Assembly (NCBI GenBank): GCA_963977135.1
Contig: CAXBNN010000007.1
Span: forward strand, 78,216-142,215
DNA length: 64,000 nucleotides
Reading direction: 5' to 3'
Source: UBA2040 sp963977135
GTDB lineage: Bacteria; Bacteroidota; Bacteroidia; Flavobacteriales_D; Crocinitomicaceae
Shown here: in pieces, positions 16,173-23,465 of the stretch
Layout of the letters: each line of letters begins with the position of its first letter
How positions within the stretch are numbered: the first letter of the stretch is position 1
Position numbers and translations under genes: made by a program
The notes under the pieces: model-generated
The model's input: the letters and a program-made list of their open reading frames with translations, nothing else
Told to the model about the DNA's origin: nothing
Database searches by the model: none

Positions 16173-16760
16173 TTATTTCCCTCTAAATCGATAATGCCCG
16201 ATTATTTTATAATCAAAAAGGCAATCTTGCAGCACTTGTCCGCCTCCGATATTGTGAACGATTAAATAGCGTTGTTTGTCATCGGATCGCACATTTGAAA
16301 CTAAACCAATATGAGTAATACTCCCACCAAGATTCCAACAAACAATATCGCCAACCAAATAATCTTCCGCTTTTTGAGTAATCGATAGTTCTGCTCCTTT
16401 TCTAGCAAAAAAGACTATTAAATTAGGAACTCGGCGGTGATCAATATTTTTGTCGGTGCTTTTCATTCCCCATATTTTTGGGTATAAATGAAAATTAGCT
16501 TTCATTTCTTCATGAACTTCTTTTTGTAAGTCAATACCTTGTTTTCTATATGCTCGAATGATTACATCAGTGCAAACGCCTTTGTCTTTTGGAACATCAC
16601 CATTTGGATAAGGCATTGAGAAATAACTTGGGTCGTAAGTCACTTTGTCTTTGGTCAATTCAATTGCTGAATTGGCTAAATCTGAATAAAAGGTTCGTTG
16701 CCCGTGAGCTGGAAATAGCAATAAGACAATAAGGAGTAAGAGTAGGATGAGTTTTTCCAT
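16173..16760 (-). CDS. Exported DUF1287 protein
   Basis: A 195-aa protein with a signal peptide (about 1-20, ending AHGQ). DKGVCTDVIIRAYRKQGIDLQKEVHEEM (about 59-86), VGDIVCWNLGG and ITHIGLVSN form the DUF1287 pattern, which has the Cys and His positions of NlpC/P60-like papain-fold amidases (C62 and the His of THIG). Likely periplasmic; a role in cell-wall hydrolysis is possible from the fold but not shown. The C-terminal HYRFRGK is typical for the family. Confidence 0.8.
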   Translation of the reverse strand: MEKLILLLLLIVLLLFPAHGQRTFYSDLANSAIELTKDKVTYDPSYFSMPYPNGDVPKDKGVCTDVIIRAYRKQGIDLQKEVHEEMKANFHLYPKIWGMKSTDKNIDHRRVPNLIVFFARKGAELSITQKAEDYLVGDIVCWNLGGSITHIGLVSNVRSDDKQRYLIVHNIGGGQVLQDCLFDYKIIGHYRFRGK

Positions 16761-16835
16761 AAGATTAAAACTTTATGAATTCAATTTTATTGTACAACTT
16801 AATAGGAAACCGGTTCATTTTCAGGAATTAAGAAC

Positions 16836-16871
16836 AAAAAAAAGAGCCTTGATTTCTCAAGACTCTTTTTT
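16836..16871 (-). terminator. Intrinsic terminator after the 16892-18118 gene
   Basis: GAGNCTTGA / TCAAGNCTC stem with one mismatch, loop TTTC, with A8 on one side and T6 on the other, so it could work in both directions. On the minus strand it ends the transcript of the two-domain exported protein. Confidence 0.75.
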
Positions 16872-16891
16872 CACAAGTAGCAAATTGTAGG

Positions 16892-18118
16892 TTAATGATG
16901 AATGGGCAATTTGCTTTTTTGTACGTTAAATCCTACGTTGAGTCCAACCATTCCCCCTCCTTTTTGAGCAGAGTAAAATGCATTTACTGGAATGTTCAGA
17001 GCTCCAGCATGAAATGTGCGCCCAAGAGCAAAAACGAATGTTGTATTGAAGTAGGTTGCTCCTCTTGAATCTCCGTGTTTAGCGAAACGGTAATTAGAAT
17101 TTAAGTCTGTTGGACTTGGAGTTACGAATTTCCCATCTTGAATGAATTGTGGGTCATTGATAAATGTTCTCTTCGCATAGTCATCCCATTCTTGAGTCGT
17201 AAAATAACGACCGTCGCTAGAAAAGGTATTGTCCGTATCGATGAATCCTGTGGATGATTTCTTTATTCCAAAACCAGGACCGAAAGCAAATTCCCATCCA
17301 GCTTTTCCAAAACGAAATCCGTTCATGACAGTAAATGAAGGGATAAATTGACCTTGCTCCAATCCAGATACATTAATAATACCTTCAAATAAAGCAGAAA
17401 AATTTTCTGTTCCGACGTATTGTTTTTCAAATTGATATCCTATCATACTAACGTAAGGTTGAATGCCTAATCCACCATAGATTTCATCTCTCATTGCGAA
17501 TTCATTAATAGATCCAGTTAAATAAGCACCACCAATTCGCGGTCCTGAATTGTTGATTCGACCAACGTTTGTAGAGGTGATTGGTTCGTTTTTGTAAGCC
17601 AATCGATCCACTATTTCTTTCGCTATTTGAGTGTCGTGCATTTCTTTCAATACAATTTCTAACATTCGTTGCAATTCAAATTCTTGGTCGTCAAATTCTC
17701 GAACCATTGTTTTATAAATTGTTTTTGCCTTTACGTCAACAATTTTTATCGTTACTGCAATTCGATTGGATAATCCATCAATACTTCCGCACATCACAAA
17801 GTCTGTATTTAGTGCAGTTCCCATTTTCAAAAGGCAATTTTGTCCATAACAAGCTGTTCTGAATTCTTCATTTGTTTTCAAAACATCTAACATGTCAAAT
17901 TCATCATAAACCTTGTATTCTTGCATTTTGATTAATTCAAGACGAATCATTTTTGCAACCGTTTCAGATTTGCTTTCAATGCCGTTTACGTATGGACTTG
18001 CCACAGCAATAGTGGGCAAGCCTTGTTGAAATGTTGTTTTTGAAGTTGTTTCTTGCGCATTTGAATTCCCAAAGTTCAATGCTATTAATCCGATAATTAA
18101 TGTAAATTTTTTCATCAT
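16892..18118 (-). CDS. Exported protein: CsgG/TolB-N-like domain joined to an outer-membrane barrel-like domain
   Basis: A 408-aa protein with a signal peptide (about 1-22). Residues about 34-165 (IAVASPYVNG, MIRLELIKMQEYKVYDEFDM, DFVMCGSIDGLSNRIAVTIKIVDVKAKTIY) look like the alpha/beta nucleotide-binding-like fold seen in CsgG, GNA1162 and TolB N-domains. The rest is a run of Gly/aromatic-rich strands (RIGGAYLTGSINEFA, GWEFAFGPGFGIKKS, MVGLNVGFNVQK) like an OM barrel. Function unknown. The promoter region upstream contains palindromic TTGCGA elements, and the gene has its own terminator. Confidence 0.6.
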   Translation of the reverse strand: MMKKFTLIIGLIALNFGNSNAQETTSKTTFQQGLPTIAVASPYVNGIESKSETVAKMIRLELIKMQEYKVYDEFDMLDVLKTNEEFRTACYGQNCLLKMGTALNTDFVMCGSIDGLSNRIAVTIKIVDVKAKTIYKTMVREFDDQEFELQRMLEIVLKEMHDTQIAKEIVDRLAYKNEPITSTNVGRINNSGPRIGGAYLTGSINEFAMRDEIYGGLGIQPYVSMIGYQFEKQYVGTENFSALFEGIINVSGLEQGQFIPSFTVMNGFRFGKAGWEFAFGPGFGIKKSSTGFIDTDNTFSSDGRYFTTQEWDDYAKRTFINDPQFIQDGKFVTPSPTDLNSNYRFAKHGDSRGATYFNTTFVFALGRTFHAGALNIPVNAFYSAQKGGGMVGLNVGFNVQKSKLPIHH

Positions 18119-18175
18119 TTTTGTTTTTTGAGTTGAACAAATATTTCTGAAAAAACTGCGGTAGTTTCAATTGAA

Positions 18176-18295
18176 TTGCGAAAATCGATAGTGGTGTCTT
18201 GTGATTTTCATAAAAAATTGGCGGCCTCGCTGATAGAAAAACCAGTTATTTGCGAAACACGCAAATTGAAGGTGTTTAACTTGCGATTATCGCAA
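18176..18295. promoter_or_regulatory. Operator-like palindromes upstream of the 18118 gene
   Basis: Perfect 15-bp palindrome TTGCGATTATCGCAA (18281-18295), a second TTGCGAAACACGCAA (18250-18264, 5-bp arms), and a degenerate TTGCGAAAATCGATA (18176-18190). They share the TTGCGA half-site and a 15-bp size, which is typical of dimeric repressor sites. The regulator is unknown; the HTH gene at 18551 is nearby but no link is shown. Confidence 0.4.
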
Positions 18296-18363
18296 AAAAC
18301 AGTATAAAAGTTATTAGTTAATTGCAATAAAAAATGAAATTGGGATTAAAAAAGAGAAACCAC

Positions 18364-18516
18364 GATTTAAAGGATTAAATGATTACCGGGATTTCAATTT
18401 TTTGAGAATCTTGTTGGCCAATTGGCCACCGCCAAAGGCAGCAGCGCAGCTAATTTTCGATGAGCTAGGACAATGGTCTTCAAATTAATTGCGGCCATCC
18501 TTTAATCTATTAAATC
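18364..18516. repeat. Imperfect inverted-repeat element
   Basis: Twenty-base arms at 18364-18383 and 18497-18516 match in 17 of 20 positions as inverted copies. Between them lie the 14-bp perfect palindrome TGGCCAATTGGCCA (18415-18428) and GC-richer sequence unlike the AT-rich surroundings. It may be a small non-autonomous element or a structured RNA; it carries no coding frame. Confidence 0.45.
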
Positions 18517-18550
18517 CGGGTTTTTTAGGTACAAAACCTATTGGTAAATA

Positions 18551-19561
18551 TTAAATTCCCAGATTCGCTTCAATTCGCTTTTTGAAAGAATTAATCGTTC
18601 GATCGAAATCAAAAAAGAAATTATTTCGTTCTCTTTCATTTACTATGCTGATTAAACTAGAGTTGCTTAATTGTCTATCTAGAATTTGCAATGTATCTTG
18701 AATATAAAGCTGATTATTGGTTTCCAGGTAATTCATGATGTTGTGTGTAATGAACAAACCTTCAATTTCTTTTCCTTTAAAATAAAAGGTAGCGTCAGAA
18801 TTAATCGTTTCGTTCAAATACATTTCAAATTCATTGCCTTGAGCAGGCGCTTGTGTGCTATACATAAACTTCTTGCCAATTGAAGCTTGTTCCTTTAAAT
18901 GTCCAGACAACATTAAAACTCTGTCGAGTAAAAAGATCGCGTATTCTGGCTCTTTAAATAAGTGCGCCTTGAAATAATATTCAATTTGGCGCATAAACCC
19001 ACGCATGAATTCTAAATCATATATCTCTTTTGAAGGGATAGAATTGTAGATCTGTAAAATTTCTTTCCCATATCCAAAAGCCGTTTCACTGGTTTTTTCA
19101 TGTTCAAAAAGGGTTTCCTTTAAATCAGGAATTTGTAAATGTGTTTTCGCCCAAAAGAATAATTTAAAACGAACCAATTGCGGAAAATTCATCAATTGAA
19201 ACATTGACAAATTATTTATGGAAAGAATCATTTCTGGACTACCTAAAGACTTAAGCCTTTGGAAACCAATTAATATCCCTTCTAAGTACGACTCCATGCT
19301 AAAGTCATAGGTATTGAGAGGTGGGTAAGTGAAAATAACTTTTCCTTCTCCCATTTCGCAAAGTGCATCAAATGAGACATTGTAGTGCGCGCAAAGCTTC
19401 TTTACCTCGTTTATGGTAAGTGCTGTTTCACCTCGATATCTTCGATAAACGGCATCTGGGCTTATGCTCAACACGTCAGAGAGTGCATTTCCTATTGCAT
19501 CTTCGCCAGCCAATTTCAGCTTGATGATTTGAAATAATTCAGATTGAATGTCTAGTTTCAT
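18551..19561 (-). CDS. HTH-domain protein of unknown role
   Basis: A 336-aa cytoplasmic protein. Residues about 25-67 (LSDVLSISPDAVYRRYRGETALTINEVKKLCAHYNVSFDAL) form an XRE/BetR-like helix-turn-helix. The long C-terminal part is helical and has no recognised enzyme or ligand motif. Proteins with this architecture are frequent in Bacteroidota and are assumed to be regulators. It lies 20 bases after the pentapeptide-repeat gene on the same strand, so the two are probably co-transcribed. Confidence 0.65.
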   Translation of the reverse strand: MKLDIQSELFQIIKLKLAGEDAIGNALSDVLSISPDAVYRRYRGETALTINEVKKLCAHYNVSFDALCEMGEGKVIFTYPPLNTYDFSMESYLEGILIGFQRLKSLGSPEMILSINNLSMFQLMNFPQLVRFKLFFWAKTHLQIPDLKETLFEHEKTSETAFGYGKEILQIYNSIPSKEIYDLEFMRGFMRQIEYYFKAHLFKEPEYAIFLLDRVLMLSGHLKEQASIGKKFMYSTQAPAQGNEFEMYLNETINSDATFYFKGKEIEGLFITHNIMNYLETNNQLYIQDTLQILDRQLSNSSLISIVNERERNNFFFDFDRTINSFKKRIEANLGI

Positions 19562-19581
19562 ATTGAATAAGTAATCCCTAA

Positions 19582-20142
19582 TTAATGAACGATAATTCCT
19601 AAATGCCCTACAAGTCCGACTAAACCTTCTTTCGAAAATTTAGCGCCTTTCAGCTTATTGTTTTCTGGAGATATGTCAAAATTAATTGCTGAACGGAAAT
19701 CAGCTTTTTCTAAATTGGTTCTTTCAAAAATAGCGTTATTTAATTCACATTCGTTAAATTTTGCATTCGAAAGGCTACATTCTGTAAAATCTACGTCGTG
19801 TAGTTGGCAGTTTTCGAAACGAATATTAGGGAGCTTGAGCTTATAGAAGGAAGAAAAATTCATCAAGCAATTCAAGAAATGAAATTCCAATAAGAAGGGT
19901 TTGCAGTCCTCAAAGTGCAATCCTAATAGTTTGCAATTTTCAAATGTTACATTCTTTAAACTAGTGTTCGTTAATTTGACATTGCTCAAATCACAATCGT
20001 GAAAAGTGCATTCTGAAAAAATAATGTTCGACAGGTCTAATTCTGTAAACTGACAATTGACGAATGTACATCCTTCATATTCTTTGGAAAGCAAATCTGG
20101 GGTGAAAACTTTACGCTCAATTTCTTGGTCTTGAAGAATCAT
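19582..20142 (-). CDS. Pentapeptide-repeat protein (Qnr/McbG-like)
   Basis: A 186-aa protein made of A(D/N)LXX-type pentapeptides: CTFVNCQFTELDLSNIIFSECTFHDCDLSNVKLTNTSLKN, a break around HFLNCLMNFSSFYKLKLP, then RFENCQLHDVDFTECSLSNAKFNECELNNAIFERTNLEKADF. This should fold as a right-handed quadrilateral beta-helix. The interrupted repeat and the end ISPENNKLKGAKFSKEGLVGLVGHLGI recall the DNA-mimicking Qnr and McbG proteins that protect gyrase. It is shorter than Qnr (about 214-218 aa). Resistance is not proven. It precedes the HTH gene. Confidence 0.8.
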   Translation of the reverse strand: MILQDQEIERKVFTPDLLSKEYEGCTFVNCQFTELDLSNIIFSECTFHDCDLSNVKLTNTSLKNVTFENCKLLGLHFEDCKPFLLEFHFLNCLMNFSSFYKLKLPNIRFENCQLHDVDFTECSLSNAKFNECELNNAIFERTNLEKADFRSAINFDISPENNKLKGAKFSKEGLVGLVGHLGIIVH

Positions 20143-20266
20143 TATACTTTATATTATTTTTTTGTAATCAACTACCGAGAGCAGATTGTTTTGCAAATAT
20201 TCCAATAAATATAAGAAGTACTGCGCTGGAAAGAATCCTTTATTTATAATTTTCTATTTTTAGAAT

Positions 20267-20620
20267 ATGCAAATAAAGCTAAGCGAACAAAACAAAGACT
20301 TCTTTCAACGTGTTTATCAAGTTGTACGCTTAATTCCGGAAGGAAAGGTCACCAATTATGGAGCTATTGCTAAAGTTTTAGGCAGTGGTAAATCGAGTAG
20401 AATGGTCGGTTGGGCAATGAACGCTGCTCATTCACTAGCGGATGTACCTGCTCATCGCGTAGTAAACCGAATTGGATTATTGTCGGGTGCAGCACATTTC
20501 TCTACACCAACTAGAATGCAGGAACTTTTAGAAAAAGAAGGGGTAGAAGTGAAGGATAATCAAATTATTAATTTTAAATCTCACTTCTGGGACCCTCAGA
20601 AAGAACTGGAATTTGAGTAA
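20267..20620 (+). CDS. Alkyltransferase-like protein (ATL), no catalytic Cys
   Basis: A 117-aa protein homologous to the C-terminal domain of O6-alkylguanine-DNA alkyltransferases. VTNYGAIAKVLGSGKSSRMVGWAMNA holds the flipping Tyr (Y31) and the Arg finger (R45). The active-site PCHRV is PAHRV here (61-65), so the alkyl-accepting Cys is replaced by A62. ATL proteins bind O6-alkylguanine without repairing it and hand it to nucleotide excision repair. It lies 10 bp before the SDR gene and may share its transcript. No signs of decay elsewhere in the frame. Confidence 0.9.
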   Translation: MQIKLSEQNKDFFQRVYQVVRLIPEGKVTNYGAIAKVLGSGKSSRMVGWAMNAAHSLADVPAHRVVNRIGLLSGAAHFSTPTRMQELLEKEGVEVKDNQIINFKSHFWDPQKELEFE

Positions 20621-20629
20621 TTTTAAGCC

Positions 20630-21631
20630 ATGGTAAAAGTTATCGGTGGAACTGGACTTGTTGGGAGTCATTTATTATGTGAGTTGGCAAAAACCGATAA
20701 TGAAATACATGCCAGTTATCGGACGAAATCTAAAATTGATCTTGTCAGAAAAGTGTTTGACTTTTACTTCGATGAAGATTCTGAAGTTAATTGGAGTAAA
20801 GTGAAATGGCATCCTGTTAATCTCAATGATATAGTTTCATTAGAGAATTTTCTAACTAAGGAAGATGAGGTTTATCATTGTGCCGCACTTGTTTCTTTTA
20901 GCAGAAGAGATTTCAACACTTTGATGAAAATCAACAGAGAGGGAACGACGAATGTGGTCAACGTTTGTTTAGATAAAGGAGTGAAAAAACTATGCTATGT
21001 AAGTTCTACAGCTGCAATTACCGGTGGAAATGAGTCATATGGATCCGAAGCTTCGAAATGGAAGAAATCGGATGACACGAGTGCTTATGCGATTAGTAAA
21101 TATGGTGCTGAACGAGAAGTTTGGAGAGGAATAGAGGAAGGTTTATCGGCTGTTATTGTTAATCCTTGCGTGATTTTAGGCGCTGGAGACTGGAACGAAA
21201 GTTCTCTCACGATACTAAGACAAATTGAAAAGGGTTTATCTTTTTATCCACCAGGAGGAAATGCAATAGTTGATGCAAGAGATATTGCTTCCTGCATGGT
21301 GCGATTGACTAGAAGCGAAATCAATGGCGAACGCTACTTACTTGTCGGCGAAAACACCTCATTTAAGAATTTATTCGATAAAATAGCTTTGAGAATGGGC
21401 AAGAAAAAGCCTAAAAGACCAGTTGGGAGATTTGTATTGACAATTGCTAGAATATTGATGGGTTTTTGGTCGTTTATACAAGGAAAGAAATCACCCATGA
21501 ACAAGGATACGGTAATCAGTTCTCTGAGGACAATTGTTTACTCAAACGATAAGATAATATCAGAATTAAATTGTAAATTTAAAACGCTCGAAGAAACAAT
21601 TGATAATGCTGTGAGTGGAAAAATAGTTTGA
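20630..21631 (+). CDS. NAD-dependent epimerase/dehydratase family (extended SDR) protein
   Basis: A 333-aa Rossmann-fold oxidoreductase. IGGTGLVGSHL (5-15) binds the dinucleotide, CYVSSTAAITGG precedes the catalytic serine, and Y153-x3-K157 is the catalytic pair. VVNPCVILGAGDW and VDARDIASCMV are usual in dihydroflavonol-reductase-like enzymes. Its stop abuts the ATG of the CruF-like gene (TGAATG), so it is in the carotenoid transcript; whether it acts on a carotenoid is unknown. Confidence 0.8.
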   Translation: MVKVIGGTGLVGSHLLCELAKTDNEIHASYRTKSKIDLVRKVFDFYFDEDSEVNWSKVKWHPVNLNDIVSLENFLTKEDEVYHCAALVSFSRRDFNTLMKINREGTTNVVNVCLDKGVKKLCYVSSTAAITGGNESYGSEASKWKKSDDTSAYAISKYGAEREVWRGIEEGLSAVIVNPCVILGAGDWNESSLTILRQIEKGLSFYPPGGNAIVDARDIASCMVRLTRSEINGERYLLVGENTSFKNLFDKIALRMGKKKPKRPVGRFVLTIARILMGFWSFIQGKKSPMNKDTVISSLRTIVYSNDKIISELNCKFKTLEETIDNAVSGKIV

Positions 21632-22294
21632 ATGAAAAGTAAAGAAATTATTGTTTCAGACAAAAAATGGTGGAAATCCGAATTGTTTTGGATTGTCTTT
21701 CTTGCCATTTTTTATGCTGTCGGTATAATTGGAATTTCGTTGGAACAGTATAGAGAATATATAGTTCCACTAAGTTCGGCTCATCTTTTTCTAACTTTTT
21801 TGGTTCTATATTTTTCTCGTTTTGGAAAAAAAGACCTGTTTCTTCTTTATGCTTTTTTACTCTTCTTCTGTGGTCTTTTGGTCGAAATTGTCGGCACAGA
21901 AACAGGTTTGCTTTTCGGGAATTATCACTATGGAGATACTCTTGGTGGAAAAATATTTGGTGTTCCTGTTATCATTGGTGTCAATTGGGCAACTATGGTA
22001 ATTTGTTCTAGCACATTGGTTTACAAGCTGAACGTCAAAATATGGACAAAAGTTTTTTTAGCGGCATTTTTGATGACAAGTTTAGATTTTCTCATAGAAC
22101 CAGTCGCTATGAAATTAGACTTTTGGCAATGGGAAAATGATTCCATTCCTATTTTTAACTACGTGTGTTGGTTTACAATTTCATTGCCAATGCATTTTTT
22201 TTATATAAAATGGAACTTGGTAGAGAACAATAAGTTACCAAAAGCTGTTTATATTATGATGCTTTTATTTTTTATCGTTTTAAATCTCGTTTGA
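21632..22294 (+). CDS. Carotenoid biosynthesis protein, CruF-like (DUF422)
   Basis: Integral membrane protein of 220 aa, about six to seven helices. VEIVGTETGLLFGNYHYGDTLGGKIFGVPVIIGVNWA (about 80-116) is the DUF422 core shared by CruF and bisanhydrobacterioruberin hydratase (CruF/C0507 family). WQWENDSIPIFNYVCWF is the second conserved block. By family, it would hydrate the 1',2' double bond of gamma-carotene or a relative. Located between the SDR and CrtZ genes. The assignment to the hydratase activity is an inference from the family. Confidence 0.75.
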   Translation: MKSKEIIVSDKKWWKSELFWIVFLAIFYAVGIIGISLEQYREYIVPLSSAHLFLTFLVLYFSRFGKKDLFLLYAFLLFFCGLLVEIVGTETGLLFGNYHYGDTLGGKIFGVPVIIGVNWATMVICSSTLVYKLNVKIWTKVFLAAFLMTSLDFLIEPVAMKLDFWQWENDSIPIFNYVCWFTISLPMHFFYIKWNLVENNKLPKAVYIMMLLFFIVLNLV

Positions 22295-22296
22295 AA

Positions 22297-22776
22297 ATGT
22301 TTTGGTGGGGGCCAATTGTACTAATTATTGCATTTATAGGCATGGAGTTCGTTGCTTGGGCGACGCATAAATATGTCATGCATGGAATCCTCTGGAAACT
22401 TCATGAAGATCATCATGATAAGCGGACTGGATTTTTTGAAAGAAACGATGTTTTCTTTTTAGTGTTCGCTATTCCATCTGCGTTGTGTATTTTTATGGGA
22501 ATGAAAAATGGATATTATGTTCCAGTTTGGATAGGTTATGGGATTGCCGTTTACGGCGCCGCCTATTTTTTATTTCATGACATTTTTATTCATCGCCGAT
22601 TTAAAATATTAAAAGAGATAGATCATCCTTATTTTATCGCTATTCGAAAAGCCCATAAAATACACCATAAAAACAGACATAAAAAAGAAGGTGTTTGTTT
22701 TGGGATGCTTATTGTTCCTTTTAAATTTTATCGCGAAGCGAATGAAGTTTATAAACGGAAATACAATAAAGCATGA
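22297..22776 (+). CDS. crtZ: Beta-carotene hydroxylase CrtZ
   Basis: Di-iron membrane hydroxylase of 159 aa from the ATG at 22297 (an in-frame TTG at 22291 overlaps the previous stop and is less likely). The four histidine clusters are complete: HKYVMH (24-29), HEDHH (36-40), HDIFIH (94-99) and HKIHH (120-124). It should add the 3-hydroxyl to beta-ionone rings (zeaxanthin-type or monocyclic products). It overlaps the cyclase gene by four bases (ATGA). Confidence 0.9.
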   Translation: MFWWGPIVLIIAFIGMEFVAWATHKYVMHGILWKLHEDHHDKRTGFFERNDVFFLVFAIPSALCIFMGMKNGYYVPVWIGYGIAVYGAAYFLFHDIFIHRRFKILKEIDHPYFIAIRKAHKIHHKNRHKKEGVCFGMLIVPFKFYREANEVYKRKYNKA

Positions 22777-23465
22777 GTCTATATTTTTGGATTATGCTCG
22801 CTACTATTGCTGGCCCCTTCTTTCTAAGCTTCGATAAAAAAATCCATTTTTACACGTATTGGAAAGCCCTTTTCCCTGCTATAATTCTAATAGCTATACC
22901 ATTCATATTTTGGGATGAGATATTCACTCGTTGGGGCTTGTGGGGGTTTAATCCAGAACATTTAAATGGCTTTTATATTGGACATTTACCTATTGAAGAA
23001 ATCTGTTTTTTCTTTTTTGTTCCTTACGCATGTGTTTTTGTTTATGAGGTACTTGTTGGTTATTTTGACTTAAGTAAAACAAAAAAAGCAGGTCATTTAT
23101 TTGCAGTTTTTTTCACTTTGATGATGATGGTATTAGGTTTGATTTATTTGGATCAACTGTACACTTCTGTGGCTTGTTTTATGGCTGCGACACTTACTAT
23201 TGGAATATACTTTGTGAAACGGGTTAGCTGGTATAGCAATTTTATTATCACGTTTTTAGTTGTCCAGATTCCTTTTTTAATCGTTAATGGTATTTTGACG
23301 GGTATGGTCACAGATGAACCCATTGTTTGGTACAATACTTTAGAAATTTCCAACCTTAGACTGGGTACAATTCCTATCGAAGATATATTTTATAACTACT
23401 CGATGTTGCTGCTAATATTCTTAGTTTACAATGGTCTTAAAAACAAACGAGTCGCAAAAGCTTAA
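22773..23465 (+). CDS. Lycopene beta-cyclase, fused CrtYc/CrtYd type
   Basis: A 230-aa membrane protein formed of two lycopene cyclase half-domains. PIEEICFFFFVPY begins at P73 in the first half and PIEDIFYNYS at P201 in the second; the P-x-E-(E/D) motifs are the hallmark of the heterodimeric/fused CrtYcd class. It would cyclise one or both ends of lycopene. Overlaps crtZ by four bases. The stop codon TAA at 23463-23465 touches the stop of the convergent gene with no spacer. crtB and crtI are not in this window. Confidence 0.85.
   Translation: MSLYFWIMLATIAGPFFLSFDKKIHFYTYWKALFPAIILIAIPFIFWDEIFTRWGLWGFNPEHLNGFYIGHLPIEEICFFFFVPYACVFVYEVLVGYFDLSKTKKAGHLFAVFFTLMMMVLGLIYLDQLYTSVACFMAATLTIGIYFVKRVSWYSNFIITFLVVQIPFLIVNGILTGMVTDEPIVWYNTLEISNLRLGTIPIEDIFYNYSMLLLIFLVYNGLKNKRVAKA

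Larger units (their letters stand above)
18119..18550. other. 432-bp non-coding stretch
   Basis: No convincing open frame on either strand. It contains TTGCG-type palindromes (18176-18295) close to the start of the exported-protein gene at 18118 and an imperfect inverted-repeat element (18364-18516). The remainder is AT-rich and without features that I can name. Confidence 0.7.
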
